From Streptomyces hyaluromycini (GTDB lineage Bacteria > Actinomycetota > Actinomycetes > Streptomycetales > Streptomycetaceae), in the NCBI RefSeq assembly GCF_002217755.1, contig NZ_BCFL01000016.1, positions 1,594,319 through 1,658,318 on the forward strand: a DNA stretch of 64,000 nt, given 5' to 3'. This document shows positions 49,067 through 58,817 of this stretch, in pieces. A program made the position numbers and the translations under genes. Numbering within the stretch: position 1 is the stretch's first letter; every line of letters starts with the position of its first letter. Below the pieces are notes generated by a model that was given only the letters and a program-made list of their open reading frames with translations, ran no database searches and was not told the origin of the DNA.

Positions 49067-50068
49067 TCAGTTCTCGCCGTGCTGGCGGCGGATTCTCGCG
49101 GCGACCTCGTTCTCCTCCGTCTCCCACCAGGGGCGGACCCGGTCGGTGGCAGGGGCGGGGGTGGCCGAAGCGGCCTGGAGACCCGCGGACGCCGTGGCAA
49201 CCGCCGGGACCACGGCGAGCTGCTCGTCCAGGTGGCGGTCGAGGGCCGCCGCCTGGACGCGTTCCGTCCGCGCCCACTGGAACAGGATCGCCAGCAGGAA
49301 CGGCAGGGCGACCAGTTCGGCGATGCCCAGCATCGCGCCGCCGCCGATCTGCTGGTCGTGCCGGACGTCGGGGGCCCAGGACGGGTGGTGGTGCAGGTAC
49401 CACGCGCCGGCGATCAGCGTGCCGTGCGTCATGACGACGACTCCCGGGACGGCGTCGATCACACCGTCCAGGAAGACCAGGGCCGCCCGCACCGGATGGG
49501 TGCACCAGGCCGGCAGGGTCTCCTCGCGGGTCAGGACCGGTACGACGAAGAGGCTGCCCGCCGCCAGCAGGTGCAGGTACATCAGCTCGTGCAGCCAGCC
49601 CACGCGCAGCGCGGTGGCGAAGTACGGGGTGAAGTAGATCGTCAGCTCGGTGGCGAGTACGAGGGCCGTGCTGACCAGGGGAAAGGTCAGGAGGCGGACC
49701 AGGCGGCCGGTCATCGCGCGGCGGACCCGCGCCGCGGCGCCCGCCGGCAGCGCCTCCGCCGCCAGCCGCAGCGGGTCGCCCAGGGCCAGGCCGAGCGGGG
49801 CCACCAGGTCGAGCAGGATGTTCTGCACGGCCGCGGGCCAGAACAGCACATGGTCGTAGACGGCCAGGCCGGACATCGTCGCGACGACCAGCGCGCCCAG
49901 GCCCAGCACCGCGAAGGCGGCGGCCCGGGCCGGCGACCAGGACCCGCCCCTGCCGCGCACGCGCAGCACGCCCCAGCCGTACAGCCCGCCCAGGGCCAGG
50001 ACCAGCAGCAGCGCCGGCAGGTCCGGCTGCCATGACGTCAGCAGCCGGCCCACGGTCAGCTCGGCCAT
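49067..50068 (-). CDS. cytochrome c oxidase assembly protein, CtaG/Caa3 family
   Basis: 333 residues from ATG 50068. About nine membrane helices; family marks HVLFWPAAVQNILLDLVAPL, LVLATELTIYFTPYFATA, WLHELMYLHLLAAGSLFVVP and MTHGTLIAGAWYL, with many histidines and methionines that may handle copper. CtaG-like proteins help deliver copper to the oxidase. The gene stands alone; a Pro/Ala-rich C-terminal tail is cytoplasmic. Confidence 0.9.
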   Translation of the reverse strand: MAELTVGRLLTSWQPDLPALLLVLALGGLYGWGVLRVRGRGGSWSPARAAAFAVLGLGALVVATMSGLAVYDHVLFWPAAVQNILLDLVAPLGLALGDPLRLAAEALPAGAAARVRRAMTGRLVRLLTFPLVSTALVLATELTIYFTPYFATALRVGWLHELMYLHLLAAGSLFVVPVLTREETLPAWCTHPVRAALVFLDGVIDAVPGVVVMTHGTLIAGAWYLHHHPSWAPDVRHDQQIGGGAMLGIAELVALPFLLAILFQWARTERVQAAALDRHLDEQLAVVPAVATASAGLQAASATPAPATDRVRPWWETEENEVAARIRRQHGEN

Positions 50069-50222
50069 GCGGCCCACCCTCCTTCGGTCGGGGACGAAAC
50101 GGGTCAGGTCAGGTCCACTGGGCGACGCTATACCCGGCCTGCCCCGGCCCGGCATCGGGGCTCGTGCAGAATCGGCGCGATCACCGACCGGTGATCGGCA
50201 CTGTTCGCGAGGTGGGGGATTC

Positions 50223-50810
50223 ATGTTCGGAAAGCGGCTCATAGTGAGCGGAGCCATCGCGATTCTGATCGGCACGCTCGGCGCGTGCTCCGGGGGCGGG
50301 GACCGGGACGGGAACGGTGTCGACAACGGCGTCAGTTACGGACAGGACGACACAGGCACCGGCACCGGCACCGGGGCGAGCACCGGGACCGGCTCCGCCC
50401 CGGACGGCTCCGCCTCCGCCCAGGACGACACCGTCCACGGACTGAAGGACTCCGTCCGGCACGTCACCGCGAGGACCGTCCGGGCCACCCGGCCCCGCCT
50501 GGTCAGGAAGTGCTCCACCGCGACGCGCCGGGTCCGGCACACCTCCAGCAGCGGCACCGGCAGCAGACGCACGACCCGCACCTGGTACACGACCGAGCGG
50601 TACCGGTCCTGCACCAAGGTCCGCAGCGGCACCGAGACCTACCGGAAGACCGTCCGCGCCGAGAAGTGGTGTGTGGAACTGGACGACGTGAACGGCGACA
50701 AGCGGCGGGACGACGTCTGGTACGAGGTCAGCCGCTCGGTCTACGGCGACGCCCGGACCGCGGACGACCGCGCCCGGCTGGAGTTCTCCCCGGTCGCCGA
50801 CGCCTGCTGA
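50223..50810 (+). CDS. secreted lipoprotein, unknown function
   Basis: 195 residues from ATG 50223. Lipoprotein signal (ILIGTLGACSGGG, Cys ~22), then a Thr/Gly/Ser linker (DDTGTGTGTGASTGTGS) and a basic domain with Arg/Thr-rich strands and three cysteines (KCSTATRR, SCTKVRSGT, EKWCVELDDVNGDKRRDD). D-x-N-x-D-x-R-x-D resembles a calcium-binding loop (dockerin/EF-hand style). Family not recognised. Confidence 0.72.
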   Translation: MFGKRLIVSGAIAILIGTLGACSGGGDRDGNGVDNGVSYGQDDTGTGTGTGASTGTGSAPDGSASAQDDTVHGLKDSVRHVTARTVRATRPRLVRKCSTATRRVRHTSSSGTGSRRTTRTWYTTERYRSCTKVRSGTETYRKTVRAEKWCVELDDVNGDKRRDDVWYEVSRSVYGDARTADDRARLEFSPVADAC

Positions 50811-50963
50811 GCCGCCCGCCCCCGCGTCACAGTTCTGTGCCGGGCCAAGGTGATCCTTGTTCACCTTCGTTCGGCCGTGCTTAAAGTGATCAACGCGGCT
50901 CGCGGATCTTGATCACCTCCGCCGCCGTACAGGGGACGCAGAGATCACGGGGGCTCTTTCATC

Positions 50964-51644
50964 ATGGGGGAACGATTCGTCATGCCCCGGCGCCTGCAGA
51001 CGCGGCCCGTCGCCGCGCTGCTGGCCGCCGCCGGGATCGTCGCCGGGGTACTGGTCGGCAGGCCGGGGCTGGAGTCGGTGGCGGGGTGCGGGACGTCGGG
51101 GGACCCGTATCCGTCGCGGACCGCGAAGGACTGGGTGTCGTACGCCGATCACGTCGTCGTCGCCAGTCCGACCGGGGAGCGGGAGACGAACCGGCGGACC
51201 TACGCCAAGGGGTCCGTGGCGTACGCGATGGACCGGCTGGTGAGCTTCCGGACCGACAGCAGGCTGTGGTCGCGCAGCTCGCCCCGGCACGCACTCGGCA
51301 CCGCCTTCGACATGGCGGCCCCCGGCTGGGAGGTCTACCGGTCCAGCGGCACCCGCGTCGCCGAGATGGCCACCGACGCGCCCCGTCTCCAGGTCGGCCA
51401 CACCTATCTGCTCGCCCTGCGCTGGCACGAGGGCGGCTGGACGGTCCTCGGCGAGGGCGCGGCCGTGCCCTTCGACGACCACACCGGCGACCAGGGCGAG
51501 TGGTGCGGACGCGTGCTGAGCAAGGAGGACGTCGCCGAGGGCGAACACTTCTCCCGGCACGACGACCACAGTCTGGAGAAGGCGCTGCTGGGGCAGGACG
51601 AGCAGGCCGTCAAGAGCGCCCTGGACCGCGCGGGCCGCGGCTGA
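50964..51644 (+). CDS. membrane-anchored hypothetical protein
   Basis: 226 residues from ATG 50964; ATG 50982 is equally supported (both have a G-rich site about ten bases upstream). One N-terminal helix (TRPVAALLAAAGIVAGVLVG) then an outer domain starting YPSRTAKDWVSYADHVVVAS and ending in a charged helical tail. No family recognised, though similar ~200-aa outer proteins are common in Streptomyces. Confidence 0.68.
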   Translation: MGERFVMPRRLQTRPVAALLAAAGIVAGVLVGRPGLESVAGCGTSGDPYPSRTAKDWVSYADHVVVASPTGERETNRRTYAKGSVAYAMDRLVSFRTDSRLWSRSSPRHALGTAFDMAAPGWEVYRSSGTRVAEMATDAPRLQVGHTYLLALRWHEGGWTVLGEGAAVPFDDHTGDQGEWCGRVLSKEDVAEGEHFSRHDDHSLEKALLGQDEQAVKSALDRAGRG

Positions 51645-51920
51645 ACCTCGCCCTCCGCCCGTCCCGGCCCGGCCGGGCCGCGGCACGACCGCCCCCGCCC
51701 CGCCCGAGCAGGCGCGATCCGACCGAACTCGCCCTGCCCCGACGCCTCCTGAGCAGTACGGGTGCCTCGTGGGACTCGTCCCGCCCGACCCTCCAGTACA
51801 CAGGCACCCACACCTCCCCCACTGAAATGGCATGAACAGTTCACCTGCTCTCCATGTTCGACGCGTTGGTGCGCAAGGAACCGGCCATTGACTCTCGGTC
51901 GCGGCACCCCGATTCGGAGC

Positions 51921-51950
51921 CGTGTAGGGGAGAATCGCTTCGTATAGGGG
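51921..51950 (+). promoter_or_regulatory. CGTRTAGGGG direct repeat upstream of pstC
   Basis: CGTGTAGGGG (51921-51930) and CGTATAGGGG (51941-51950) are exactly 20 bp apart, two helical turns, just before the pstC GTG; the second doubles as the G-rich ribosome site. The rest of the 312-bp gap 51645-51956 has a TGAACAGTTCA palindrome near 51833 but no tandem 11-bp PHO box that I could align. The promoter is probably in this gap. Confidence 0.45.
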
Positions 51951-51956
51951 GGCACA

Positions 51957-52979
51957 GTGGTGTCCGCGCTCAAGGATTCCGCCGGGGCGGAATCCGAAAG
52001 ACCCGTGCCCAGGCGGCCGTCGCCCGCCCGTGGGCTCGGGGACCGGATCTTCCGGGTCCAGTTGACGGCCTCCGGGGTCATCGTCCTCGCCATTATGGCC
52101 GCCGTAGGGCTGTTCCTGCTGCTCCGGGCCGGACAGGCGCTGCGGACCAGAGGAATCTGGGACTTCCTCACCACTGCCCAATGGCAGCCGGACGTGCACC
52201 GCTTCGGCATCGCGGCCGTTCTCACCGGCACTCTGCTCATCGCCGCCGTGGCCGTCACGATCAGTGTGCCGCTGGCCCTCGGGACCGCCCTGTTCATCTC
52301 GGACATCGCGCCCCGCCCGCTGCGCCGCACGCTCGTCTCCATGGTCGACCTGATGGCCGCCGTGCCGTCCGTGGTCTACGGCCTGTGGGGGCTCTTCTTC
52401 CTCCAGCAGCACGTCATCGGGGTGTCCCGGTGGCTGTCGGACTGGTTCGGATGGATCCCGTTCCTGCACGTCGACGGTACGCAGCCGGGTGAACCGCTGG
52501 CCTCCCAGAGCGTCTACACCGCCTCCACCTTCGTCGCCGGCATCGTCGTGGCGCTGATGGTCGCGCCGATCCAGTGCTCGGTGATGCGCGAGGTGTTCGC
52601 GCAGGCGCCGGCCGGTGAACGGGAGGGCGCCTACGCGCTCGGCGCCACCCGCTGGGGCATGATCCGCGCGGTCGTGCTGCCGTACGGCATGGGCGGGATC
52701 ATCGGCGGCACCATGCTGGGCCTGGGCCGGGCGCTCGGCGAGACCATCGCGGTCTACCTGATCATCTCCCCGGTCTTCACCATCCAGCCGCACATCCTGC
52801 AGACCGGCTCGAACTCCGTCTCCTCCCTCATCGCCCTGCACTACGGCGATGCCTCCACCTTCGGCATGTCGGCGCTGATGGCCGCGGGCCTGGCGCTGTT
52901 CCTGCTCACCCTGGCGGTCAACTTCACCGCCTCCTCGATCGTGGCGCGGTCACGGTCCGGCGCACAGAGCGAGGCGTGA
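51957..52979 (+). CDS. pstC: phosphate-type ABC transporter permease PstC
   Basis: 340 residues from GTG 51957 (GTG 51960 possible). Six membrane helices and the permease EAA loop (EGAYALGATRWGMIRAVVLP, ~residues 220-240) that docks on the ATPase; RALGETIAVYLIISPVF is a PstC hallmark. It imports phosphate or a similar oxyanion with PstA, PstB and a binding protein. The stop overlaps pstA (GTGA). Unlike the usual pstSCAB order, it leads the operon and is followed by pstA and then three binding-protein-like genes. Confidence 0.93.
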   Translation: MVSALKDSAGAESERPVPRRPSPARGLGDRIFRVQLTASGVIVLAIMAAVGLFLLLRAGQALRTRGIWDFLTTAQWQPDVHRFGIAAVLTGTLLIAAVAVTISVPLALGTALFISDIAPRPLRRTLVSMVDLMAAVPSVVYGLWGLFFLQQHVIGVSRWLSDWFGWIPFLHVDGTQPGEPLASQSVYTASTFVAGIVVALMVAPIQCSVMREVFAQAPAGEREGAYALGATRWGMIRAVVLPYGMGGIIGGTMLGLGRALGETIAVYLIISPVFTIQPHILQTGSNSVSSLIALHYGDASTFGMSALMAAGLALFLLTLAVNFTASSIVARSRSGAQSEA

Positions 52980-54445
52980 CGATGACCGTCGTAGACCTTG
53001 AGAAGGGCGTCCCGCAGGAAGCCCCCGAGGACGCTTCCGCAGACACCGCGGACACCGCCGTGGCCGCCGCCGCCGCGCTCCCCGACGTGCCGCGCCGGAT
53101 CGGCGGGGTCACCCGCTCCGGTGTGCTGTCGGTGTTCGGCGCCGCCGCCTCCGGGCTGTGCGTCACCGTCCTGCTCTTCGGTGAACTCGCGCCGTTCTCC
53201 GGCGCATTGGGGTTCTTCATCACCGCATACCTCTCTTTCCTAGGTATCTACGCGGTGTTGACAGGGCTTGAGGAGGACGGGCAGGCGGTACGGGACCGGG
53301 TGATGACCGTCGTCCTGTGGACGGCGGGCGGGCTGATGTTCACCGCGCTCACGATGGTCGTCGGCTTCACCGCGTGGCGCGGCCGGGAGGCCCTGCCGCA
53401 CGCCAACTTCTTCACCCAGGACATGCAGGCGGCGGGTCCCCTCGACCCGCTGACCCACGGCGGCATCGCGCACGCCATGCTCGGCACGCTCATCATGATC
53501 GCGATCGCGCTGGCGATCACGGTGCCGCTGGGCCTGGCCTGCGCGGTGTACCTGAACCAGATTCCCGGCCGCTTCTCCCGCTTCGTCCGCACCATCGTCG
53601 AGGCGATGACCGCGCTGCCGTCGATCGTGGCCGGCCTGATGGTGTACGCCGTCTGGATCCTCAACCTCGGCATGCAGAAGTCGGGTCTGGCGGCGGGCTT
53701 CGCGATCAGCGTGATGATGCTCCCGATCGTGATCCGCGCGGCGGACGTCGTCCTGCGCCTGGTGCCCGGCACCCTCACGGAGGCGTCCGAGGCGCTCGGC
53801 GCCCCGCGCTGGCGGACGGTGTGGCACGTGGTGCTGCCGACCGCCCGCTCGGGCCTGGCCACCGCCGTCATCCTCGGCACGGCCCGCGGCATCGGCGAGA
53901 CCTCGCCGGTCCTGCTCACGGCGGGGTTCACGGCAGCGCTCAACGGCGACCCGACGAGCGGCCCGATGGTCTCCCTCCCGCTGGCCGTCTTCAACTTCGT
54001 CAAGTCCCCCGAGCCCACGATGATCGCGCGCGGCTTCGGCGCGGCGGCGGTCCTGATGGCGCTGGTCCTGGTCCTCTTCGTCATTGCCCGCGTGATCGGC
54101 GGCCGCGGCCCCGGCCACCAGAACAAGCGCCAGGCGCGGCGAGCGGTGCGAGCGTCCCGCCGGGACACCACGAGGTTCGCCGAACTCCACACGCCGGGAC
54201 TTGAGTTGTTCGAGACCGGCGACCGTGACAACTCCGGCGAGAGCAACGAACCCAGGGGCGCGGGGAACGGCGCGCCCAGCCCCGACGCACCCGCGGCCGA
54301 CAACGGCGAGCAATCCCCCGCAGACAACGCGCCCGCACCCGCCGACGGCGAATCCGCCCCACAGGGGCCACTCGCACCCGACGACGAAACTGTCACGGGT
54401 GGTGCGGGTGGGAACGAAGACCTCGCAACAGGAGACAGTCACTGA
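52976..54445 (+). CDS. pstA: phosphate-type ABC transporter permease PstA with a long C-terminal tail
   Basis: 489 residues from GTG 52976 (ATG 52982 possible). Core permease ~50-370 with the EAA loop EASEALGAPRWRTVWHVVLP, then TARGIGETSPVLLTAGFTAA. PstA proteins normally end after the last helix (~residue 365); here ~120 extra residues follow, basic near the membrane (QNKRQARRAVRASRRDT) then acidic and Pro/Gly/Asn-rich (disordered). The TGATG overlap couples it to the next gene. Confidence 0.9.
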   Translation: MTMTVVDLEKGVPQEAPEDASADTADTAVAAAAALPDVPRRIGGVTRSGVLSVFGAAASGLCVTVLLFGELAPFSGALGFFITAYLSFLGIYAVLTGLEEDGQAVRDRVMTVVLWTAGGLMFTALTMVVGFTAWRGREALPHANFFTQDMQAAGPLDPLTHGGIAHAMLGTLIMIAIALAITVPLGLACAVYLNQIPGRFSRFVRTIVEAMTALPSIVAGLMVYAVWILNLGMQKSGLAAGFAISVMMLPIVIRAADVVLRLVPGTLTEASEALGAPRWRTVWHVVLPTARSGLATAVILGTARGIGETSPVLLTAGFTAALNGDPTSGPMVSLPLAVFNFVKSPEPTMIARGFGAAAVLMALVLVLFVIARVIGGRGPGHQNKRQARRAVRASRRDTTRFAELHTPGLELFETGDRDNSGESNEPRGAGNGAPSPDAPAADNGEQSPADNAPAPADGESAPQGPLAPDDETVTGGAGGNEDLATGDSH

Positions 54446-56151
54446 TGTCCAGCCAAGTCATCAACGCCCTCCGACGGCTGGGCATCCTGGCCGCACTGAT
54501 AGGCATCCTCGGCACCATCGCCGGTACTCCGGCCGTCGCCGACAGTTACACCCCCATCGCCGGCGCCGGCTCCACCTGGGCCGAGAACGCCGTCGACGAA
54601 TGGCGTCGCGCCGTCAACCAGTACGGCATGCGCATCAGCTACGCCGGCACCGGCTCCTCCGACGGCCGCCGCCAGTTCCTCTCGGGCACCGTCGACTTCG
54701 CCGTCTCCGACATCCCGTTCCAGACGAACCCCACCGACGGCAGCGCGGCGGAGCGCCCGGCCTCCGGGTCGTACGCCTACATGCCGATCGTGGCCGGCGG
54801 CACGGTGTTCATGTACCACCTCACCGTCAACGGCAAGAAGGTCACCAACCTCCGCCTCTCCGGCGACGTGGTCACCAAGATCTTCACCGGGGTCGTCAAG
54901 ACCTGGGACGACCCGGTCATCAAGGCCGACAATCCGGGGCTGCAACTCCCCCACCGCACCATCGTCCCCGTCGTCCGCTCCGACGGCTCCGGCTCCACCG
55001 CCCAGTTCACGATGTGGATGGCGAACCAGCACAAGGCGCTGTGGAACGCCTACTGCGCCAAGGTCGGCCGCTCGGGGGCGTGCGGGCAGACGTCGTACTA
55101 CCCGACCGTCTCCGGCATGATCGCCCAGTCCGGTGACCTCGGCGTCGCCGGTTACGTCGCCCAGAACTACGGCGAGGGCGCGATCGGGTACGTCAACTAC
55201 TCGTACGCGCTCAACGCGCACTACCCGGTCGCCAAGATCCTGAACCACGCGGGCTACTACACCGAGCCCACCCCGCAGAACGTGGCGGTCTCGCTGCTCA
55301 AGGCGAAGATCAACACCAACAAGAGTTCCGCGGACTACCTCACCCAGCAGCTCGACGGCGTCTACAACGACTCCGACCGGCGCAACTACCCGCTGTCCAG
55401 CTACTCGTACATGATCCTGCCGCTGAAGGTGCAGGGCACCTTCACCAAGGCCAAGGGCAAGACGCTCGGCGCGTTCTCGTACTACTTCATGTGCCAGGGC
55501 CAGCAACAGGCGCCGAAGCTCGGGTACTCGCCGCTCCCGATCAACCTCGTTCGGGCCGGCTTCGACCAGATCCGCCGGATCCCGGGCGTGCAGGCGCAGA
55601 ACATCAACATCAAGAACTGCAACAACCCGACCTTCACGGCCAACGGCGAGAACAAGCTCGCGCAGACCGCGCCCTACCCGGCCGCCTGTGACAAGAAGGG
55701 CGCCGCGCCCTGCACCAGCGGCAGCGGCGGCGCCACCACCGGCTCCGGCAGCAGCAGCGGCGGTTCCTCCGGCGGCTCGACCGGCTCGACCGGCACCAGC
55801 ACCAGCGGCGGCACCACCGGCGGCAACGGCTCCGGCTCGGCCGGCGGCGGCAGCGCCCAGCCGTCCGTCGACCCCGACACCGGCCAGACCATCTCCCCCG
55901 GCGACGCTACGGGTTCCGCCTCCGGCGGCACCGGTACGGGCGCCGACGGCACGGTGGCCCTCGCCCAGCCCGTCGCCGTGGCCACCGGGCACGGCTGGAC
56001 CGGCACCCAGACGCTGATGCTGCTGGCCGCGGTCCTGGTCTTCGGCCTGCTCCTGCTGCCCTCGCTGGTCTCCCGCCTGGTCGGAACCAAGGCCGACGGA
56101 ACCGGCACCGGCACCGGCAACAGCCGCTCCGACGACGGGAGTTCGCGATGA
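54445..56151 (+). CDS. PstS-like phosphate-binding protein with a C-terminal membrane anchor
   Basis: 568 residues from ATG 54445 (overlaps the pstA stop). Signal peptide (RLGILAALIGILGTIAG...AVADS), then a PstS domain: GAGSTWAENAVDEW, SYAGTGSSDGRRQFLSG, DFAVSDIPF and VVRSDGSGSTAQFTMWM, which supply the Ser/Gly/Asp/Arg phosphate ligands. After residue ~430 a Gly/Ser/Thr linker of ~110 residues leads to one membrane helix (TLMLLAAVLVFGLLLLPSLV) and a short cytoplasmic tail. It is thus tethered at its C-terminus instead of by a lipid. No LPXTG-type sorting motif is seen. Confidence 0.88.
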   Translation: MSSQVINALRRLGILAALIGILGTIAGTPAVADSYTPIAGAGSTWAENAVDEWRRAVNQYGMRISYAGTGSSDGRRQFLSGTVDFAVSDIPFQTNPTDGSAAERPASGSYAYMPIVAGGTVFMYHLTVNGKKVTNLRLSGDVVTKIFTGVVKTWDDPVIKADNPGLQLPHRTIVPVVRSDGSGSTAQFTMWMANQHKALWNAYCAKVGRSGACGQTSYYPTVSGMIAQSGDLGVAGYVAQNYGEGAIGYVNYSYALNAHYPVAKILNHAGYYTEPTPQNVAVSLLKAKINTNKSSADYLTQQLDGVYNDSDRRNYPLSSYSYMILPLKVQGTFTKAKGKTLGAFSYYFMCQGQQQAPKLGYSPLPINLVRAGFDQIRRIPGVQAQNINIKNCNNPTFTANGENKLAQTAPYPAACDKKGAAPCTSGSGGATTGSGSSSGGSSGGSTGSTGTSTSGGTTGGNGSGSAGGGSAQPSVDPDTGQTISPGDATGSASGGTGTGADGTVALAQPVAVATGHGWTGTQTLMLLAAVLVFGLLLLPSLVSRLVGTKADGTGTGTGNSRSDDGSSR

Positions 56152-58769
56152 GACGCACCCGGATACGCAACGCGCTGATACGCCTGCTGGCCGGCGCCAC
56201 CGTCGGCGCCCTCGCCGGACTCGCGGTCGCCCAGACCGCTCCCACCGCCACCGCGGCCACCGGCTCCGCCGTGACCGTCTCCGGGCGCGGCGAGTTCAAG
56301 GACATGAAGTTCACGGTCAGCCAGACCAAGAACCTCACCAGCCAGGCCGTCACGGTGAGCTGGACCGGCGGCACGCCGACCACGTTCGCGGGCACGCAGT
56401 TCAACACCGACTTCGTGCAGATCATGCAGTGCTGGGGCGACGACGACGGCACGGTCCCGGCCAACCCGGGCCCGGCTCGCACCCAGTGCCAGTACGGTGC
56501 CTCGCCGACCACCGGCCGCTCCACGTGGCCGGGCAACGGCCAGGACGACACCCGGCAGGTCTTCTACAACGCCGACCCCACCAACTACGGCCAGGACAAC
56601 CGGTACGGCGCCGCCAACCCGAACGCCGGCGGCGAGGTCCCCTTCAAGTCGGTCGACGGCACCACGATCACCACGAACACCCAGAACAACGCCTTCTACA
56701 GCTACAACACCACCAACGAGATCGACTTCGCCCGCACCGGCGCCGGCGGCACCGGCAAGGAGTTCTTCGAGGTCCAGACGGCCAACGAGGCACCCCATCT
56801 CGGCTGCGGCATCCCCGTCACCACCGACGGCGTGACCAAGCCCCGCTCCTGCTGGCTGGTGATCGTCCCGCAGGGCCACCTGGACCTGGACGGCAAGCCT
56901 TACGCGGACAAGAGCCAGGTCAACGCGGGCTCCCCGGTCTCCTCCACCAACTGGCAGAACCGGATCGCGGTCAAGCTGGACTTCAACAGCGTCGGCAACA
57001 ACTGCGCCCTCGGCGCCGACGAACGCCCCACCACCGGCAGCGAGCTGGCCGCCGACGCGATGACCAGCTGGCAGGCCCAGCTCTGCTCGGTCGGCAAGGT
57101 GTTCGGCTACACCGAGCTCGGCGAGCCGGACACCCGGTCCCGGGTGATCGCGGACGGTTCCTCCGGACTCGCGTTCACCACCCGGAAACTGGGGGCGGAT
57201 CCGGCCGCGCCGGCCCCGTCGGGTACGACCACGTACGCGCCGGTCGCGCTCTCCGGAGCCGTCATCGGGTTCACGATCGAACGCAGAGCCTCGTCCGACG
57301 CACCCGCGTCCGAAGAGAAACTCGACGGCACCAAGGTCGAGTCCATCAAGCTGAACCCCCGACTGGTCGCCAAGCTGCTCACCGAGTCGTACCGCAGCTC
57401 CACCTGGGGTTCGGTCATCAACGGCACGGCGGCCAAGGGATACGGCTGGGCGAAGAAGAACCCGTCCGGGCTCGCCACGGACCCGGAGTTCCTGGCGCTG
57501 AACCCGGAGTTCGCGTACCTGTCGGTCGCCGAGACCCCGGCCACCGACACCGACCTGCTGACCTCGCTCGGCCACTCCGACACCGCCCGCGCGATCTGGC
57601 AGTGGATCTACGCCGACAAGGACGCCCGCCAGTTCCTCGCCGGTGTCCCCGACGACGACGGCATGCGGGTCAACCCGTACTACAGCACCAACGCGGATCT
57701 GAACCCGCTCAACATCTCCTTCGACCCGTCGAACACCGACGAGTACCCGAAGAGCGACCCGTGGTGCACGGTCCCGCCCGGCTCGGACGCACCCGCCACG
57801 AACAAGCAGTGCATGATCGACTTCCACCCCTATGTGGAGGACATGCACGCCGGCGCCCTGCACGCCCGCCGCGCGGACGTCCTGTGGAAGTCCACCTGGG
57901 ACCCGCTGGCCACCCCGCCCGCGTACAAGACCGCGGGCCCGCAGATCGTCGGTTCGCGCTTCGTCATCACCATCACGGACGCCGCCTCGGCCGCCCGCTA
58001 CGGCCTCCAGACGGCCGAGCTGAAGAACTCCGCGGGCAAGTACGTGGCCCCGACCACGGCCGGCCTGACCGCGGCCGCCGCGACCGCCACCGGCTCCGGC
58101 GTCGCCGAGATCACCCCGGCGAACGCCACGGCGAAGGACGCCTACCCGCTGGCCGAGCTGGTCTACGCGGCGGTCCGTCCCGGCAAGGTGACCAAGGCGG
58201 CCCGCCAGGACTACGCGGCCCTGCTGCGGTACGCCTCGGCCACCGGCCAGACGCCGGGCGCCGACCCGGGCCGGCTGCCCGAGGGCTACGCCCCGCTCTC
58301 GAAGAAGCTGCGCGCCCAGACCGTCAAGGCGGCCGACGCGCTCCTCGACTACACCGGTCCGACGTCCACGGGCAGCGGCTCGGCCGACGGCGGCGGCACC
58401 GACACCAGCGGTGGCGGCGCCCCGGGCAGCGCCGGGAACACCGGTGGCACCACGGGCGGCGCCGGTACAGGTACCGGAGGCGGCGCGAGTGCCACGCCCA
58501 GCGCCAAGGCGTCGTTCGACGGCGGCAAGGCACTGGAGACCACCGCGGCCGGCAACACCCCGGCCGACCCGGCCAACCCACTGCGGTACGCCGTCCCGGT
58601 CGGGGCCGCTCTCGGCGCGGTCGCCGGAGTGGGCGCGCCCTTCGCGGGCGGCGGCCGACTGCGGCTGCCGCTGCGCCTCCCGCTGCCCGGCGGGCGGAGC
58701 GTGACTGTCGTGCCTGAACTGTCGGAGCTGACGGAGCAGTTCAAACGACTCCGACGGCGCCTTCCGTAA
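56148..58769 (+). CDS. large secreted protein with a C-terminal hydrophobic anchor, divergent binding-protein-like
   Basis: 873 residues; ATG 56148 overlaps the previous stop. Signal peptide (LLAGATVGALAGLAVAQTAP). The long outer part has four or more paired cysteines (MQCWGDDD, TQCQYG, GCGIPVTTDG, RSCWLVIVPQGHLDLDG, NNCALGADE, QLCSVGKVFGY) and pieces that resemble PstS-type proteins (ADAMTSWQAQ, VIADGSSGLAFTTR, AVIGFTIER), but not the RSDGSG ligand loop. A Gly/Thr linker (~765-830) is followed by a hydrophobic segment (YAVPVGAALGAVAGVGAPFA) and a basic end. Family not firmly recognised; operon position suggests a partner of the transporter. Confidence 0.75.
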   Translation: MRRTRIRNALIRLLAGATVGALAGLAVAQTAPTATAATGSAVTVSGRGEFKDMKFTVSQTKNLTSQAVTVSWTGGTPTTFAGTQFNTDFVQIMQCWGDDDGTVPANPGPARTQCQYGASPTTGRSTWPGNGQDDTRQVFYNADPTNYGQDNRYGAANPNAGGEVPFKSVDGTTITTNTQNNAFYSYNTTNEIDFARTGAGGTGKEFFEVQTANEAPHLGCGIPVTTDGVTKPRSCWLVIVPQGHLDLDGKPYADKSQVNAGSPVSSTNWQNRIAVKLDFNSVGNNCALGADERPTTGSELAADAMTSWQAQLCSVGKVFGYTELGEPDTRSRVIADGSSGLAFTTRKLGADPAAPAPSGTTTYAPVALSGAVIGFTIERRASSDAPASEEKLDGTKVESIKLNPRLVAKLLTESYRSSTWGSVINGTAAKGYGWAKKNPSGLATDPEFLALNPEFAYLSVAETPATDTDLLTSLGHSDTARAIWQWIYADKDARQFLAGVPDDDGMRVNPYYSTNADLNPLNISFDPSNTDEYPKSDPWCTVPPGSDAPATNKQCMIDFHPYVEDMHAGALHARRADVLWKSTWDPLATPPAYKTAGPQIVGSRFVITITDAASAARYGLQTAELKNSAGKYVAPTTAGLTAAAATATGSGVAEITPANATAKDAYPLAELVYAAVRPGKVTKAARQDYAALLRYASATGQTPGADPGRLPEGYAPLSKKLRAQTVKAADALLDYTGPTSTGSGSADGGGTDTSGGGAPGSAGNTGGTTGGAGTGTGGGASATPSAKASFDGGKALETTAAGNTPADPANPLRYAVPVGAALGAVAGVGAPFAGGGRLRLPLRLPLPGGRSVTVVPELSELTEQFKRLRRRLP

Positions 58770-58817
58770 CCCCACACCCCCACACCCCGAGCGCCTGACC
58801 GGCGCTCCCCACCGACC

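Noticed and set aside
50859..50875. GTTCACC/GTTCGGC pair before the gene at 50964
   Set aside because: Spacing of 10 instead of 11 and poor match of the second unit; not called as a PHO box.
51833..51862. PHO box for PhoP upstream of pstC
   Set aside because: GTTCACC and GTTCGAC are present, but 17 bp apart instead of 11, so they do not form the tandem repeat expected of a PHO box.
55980..56100. Sortase sorting signal in the anchored PstS-like protein
   Set aside because: The tail has a membrane helix but no LPXTG, LAXTG or similar pentapeptide, and the adjacent sortase-like protein lacks catalytic residues.
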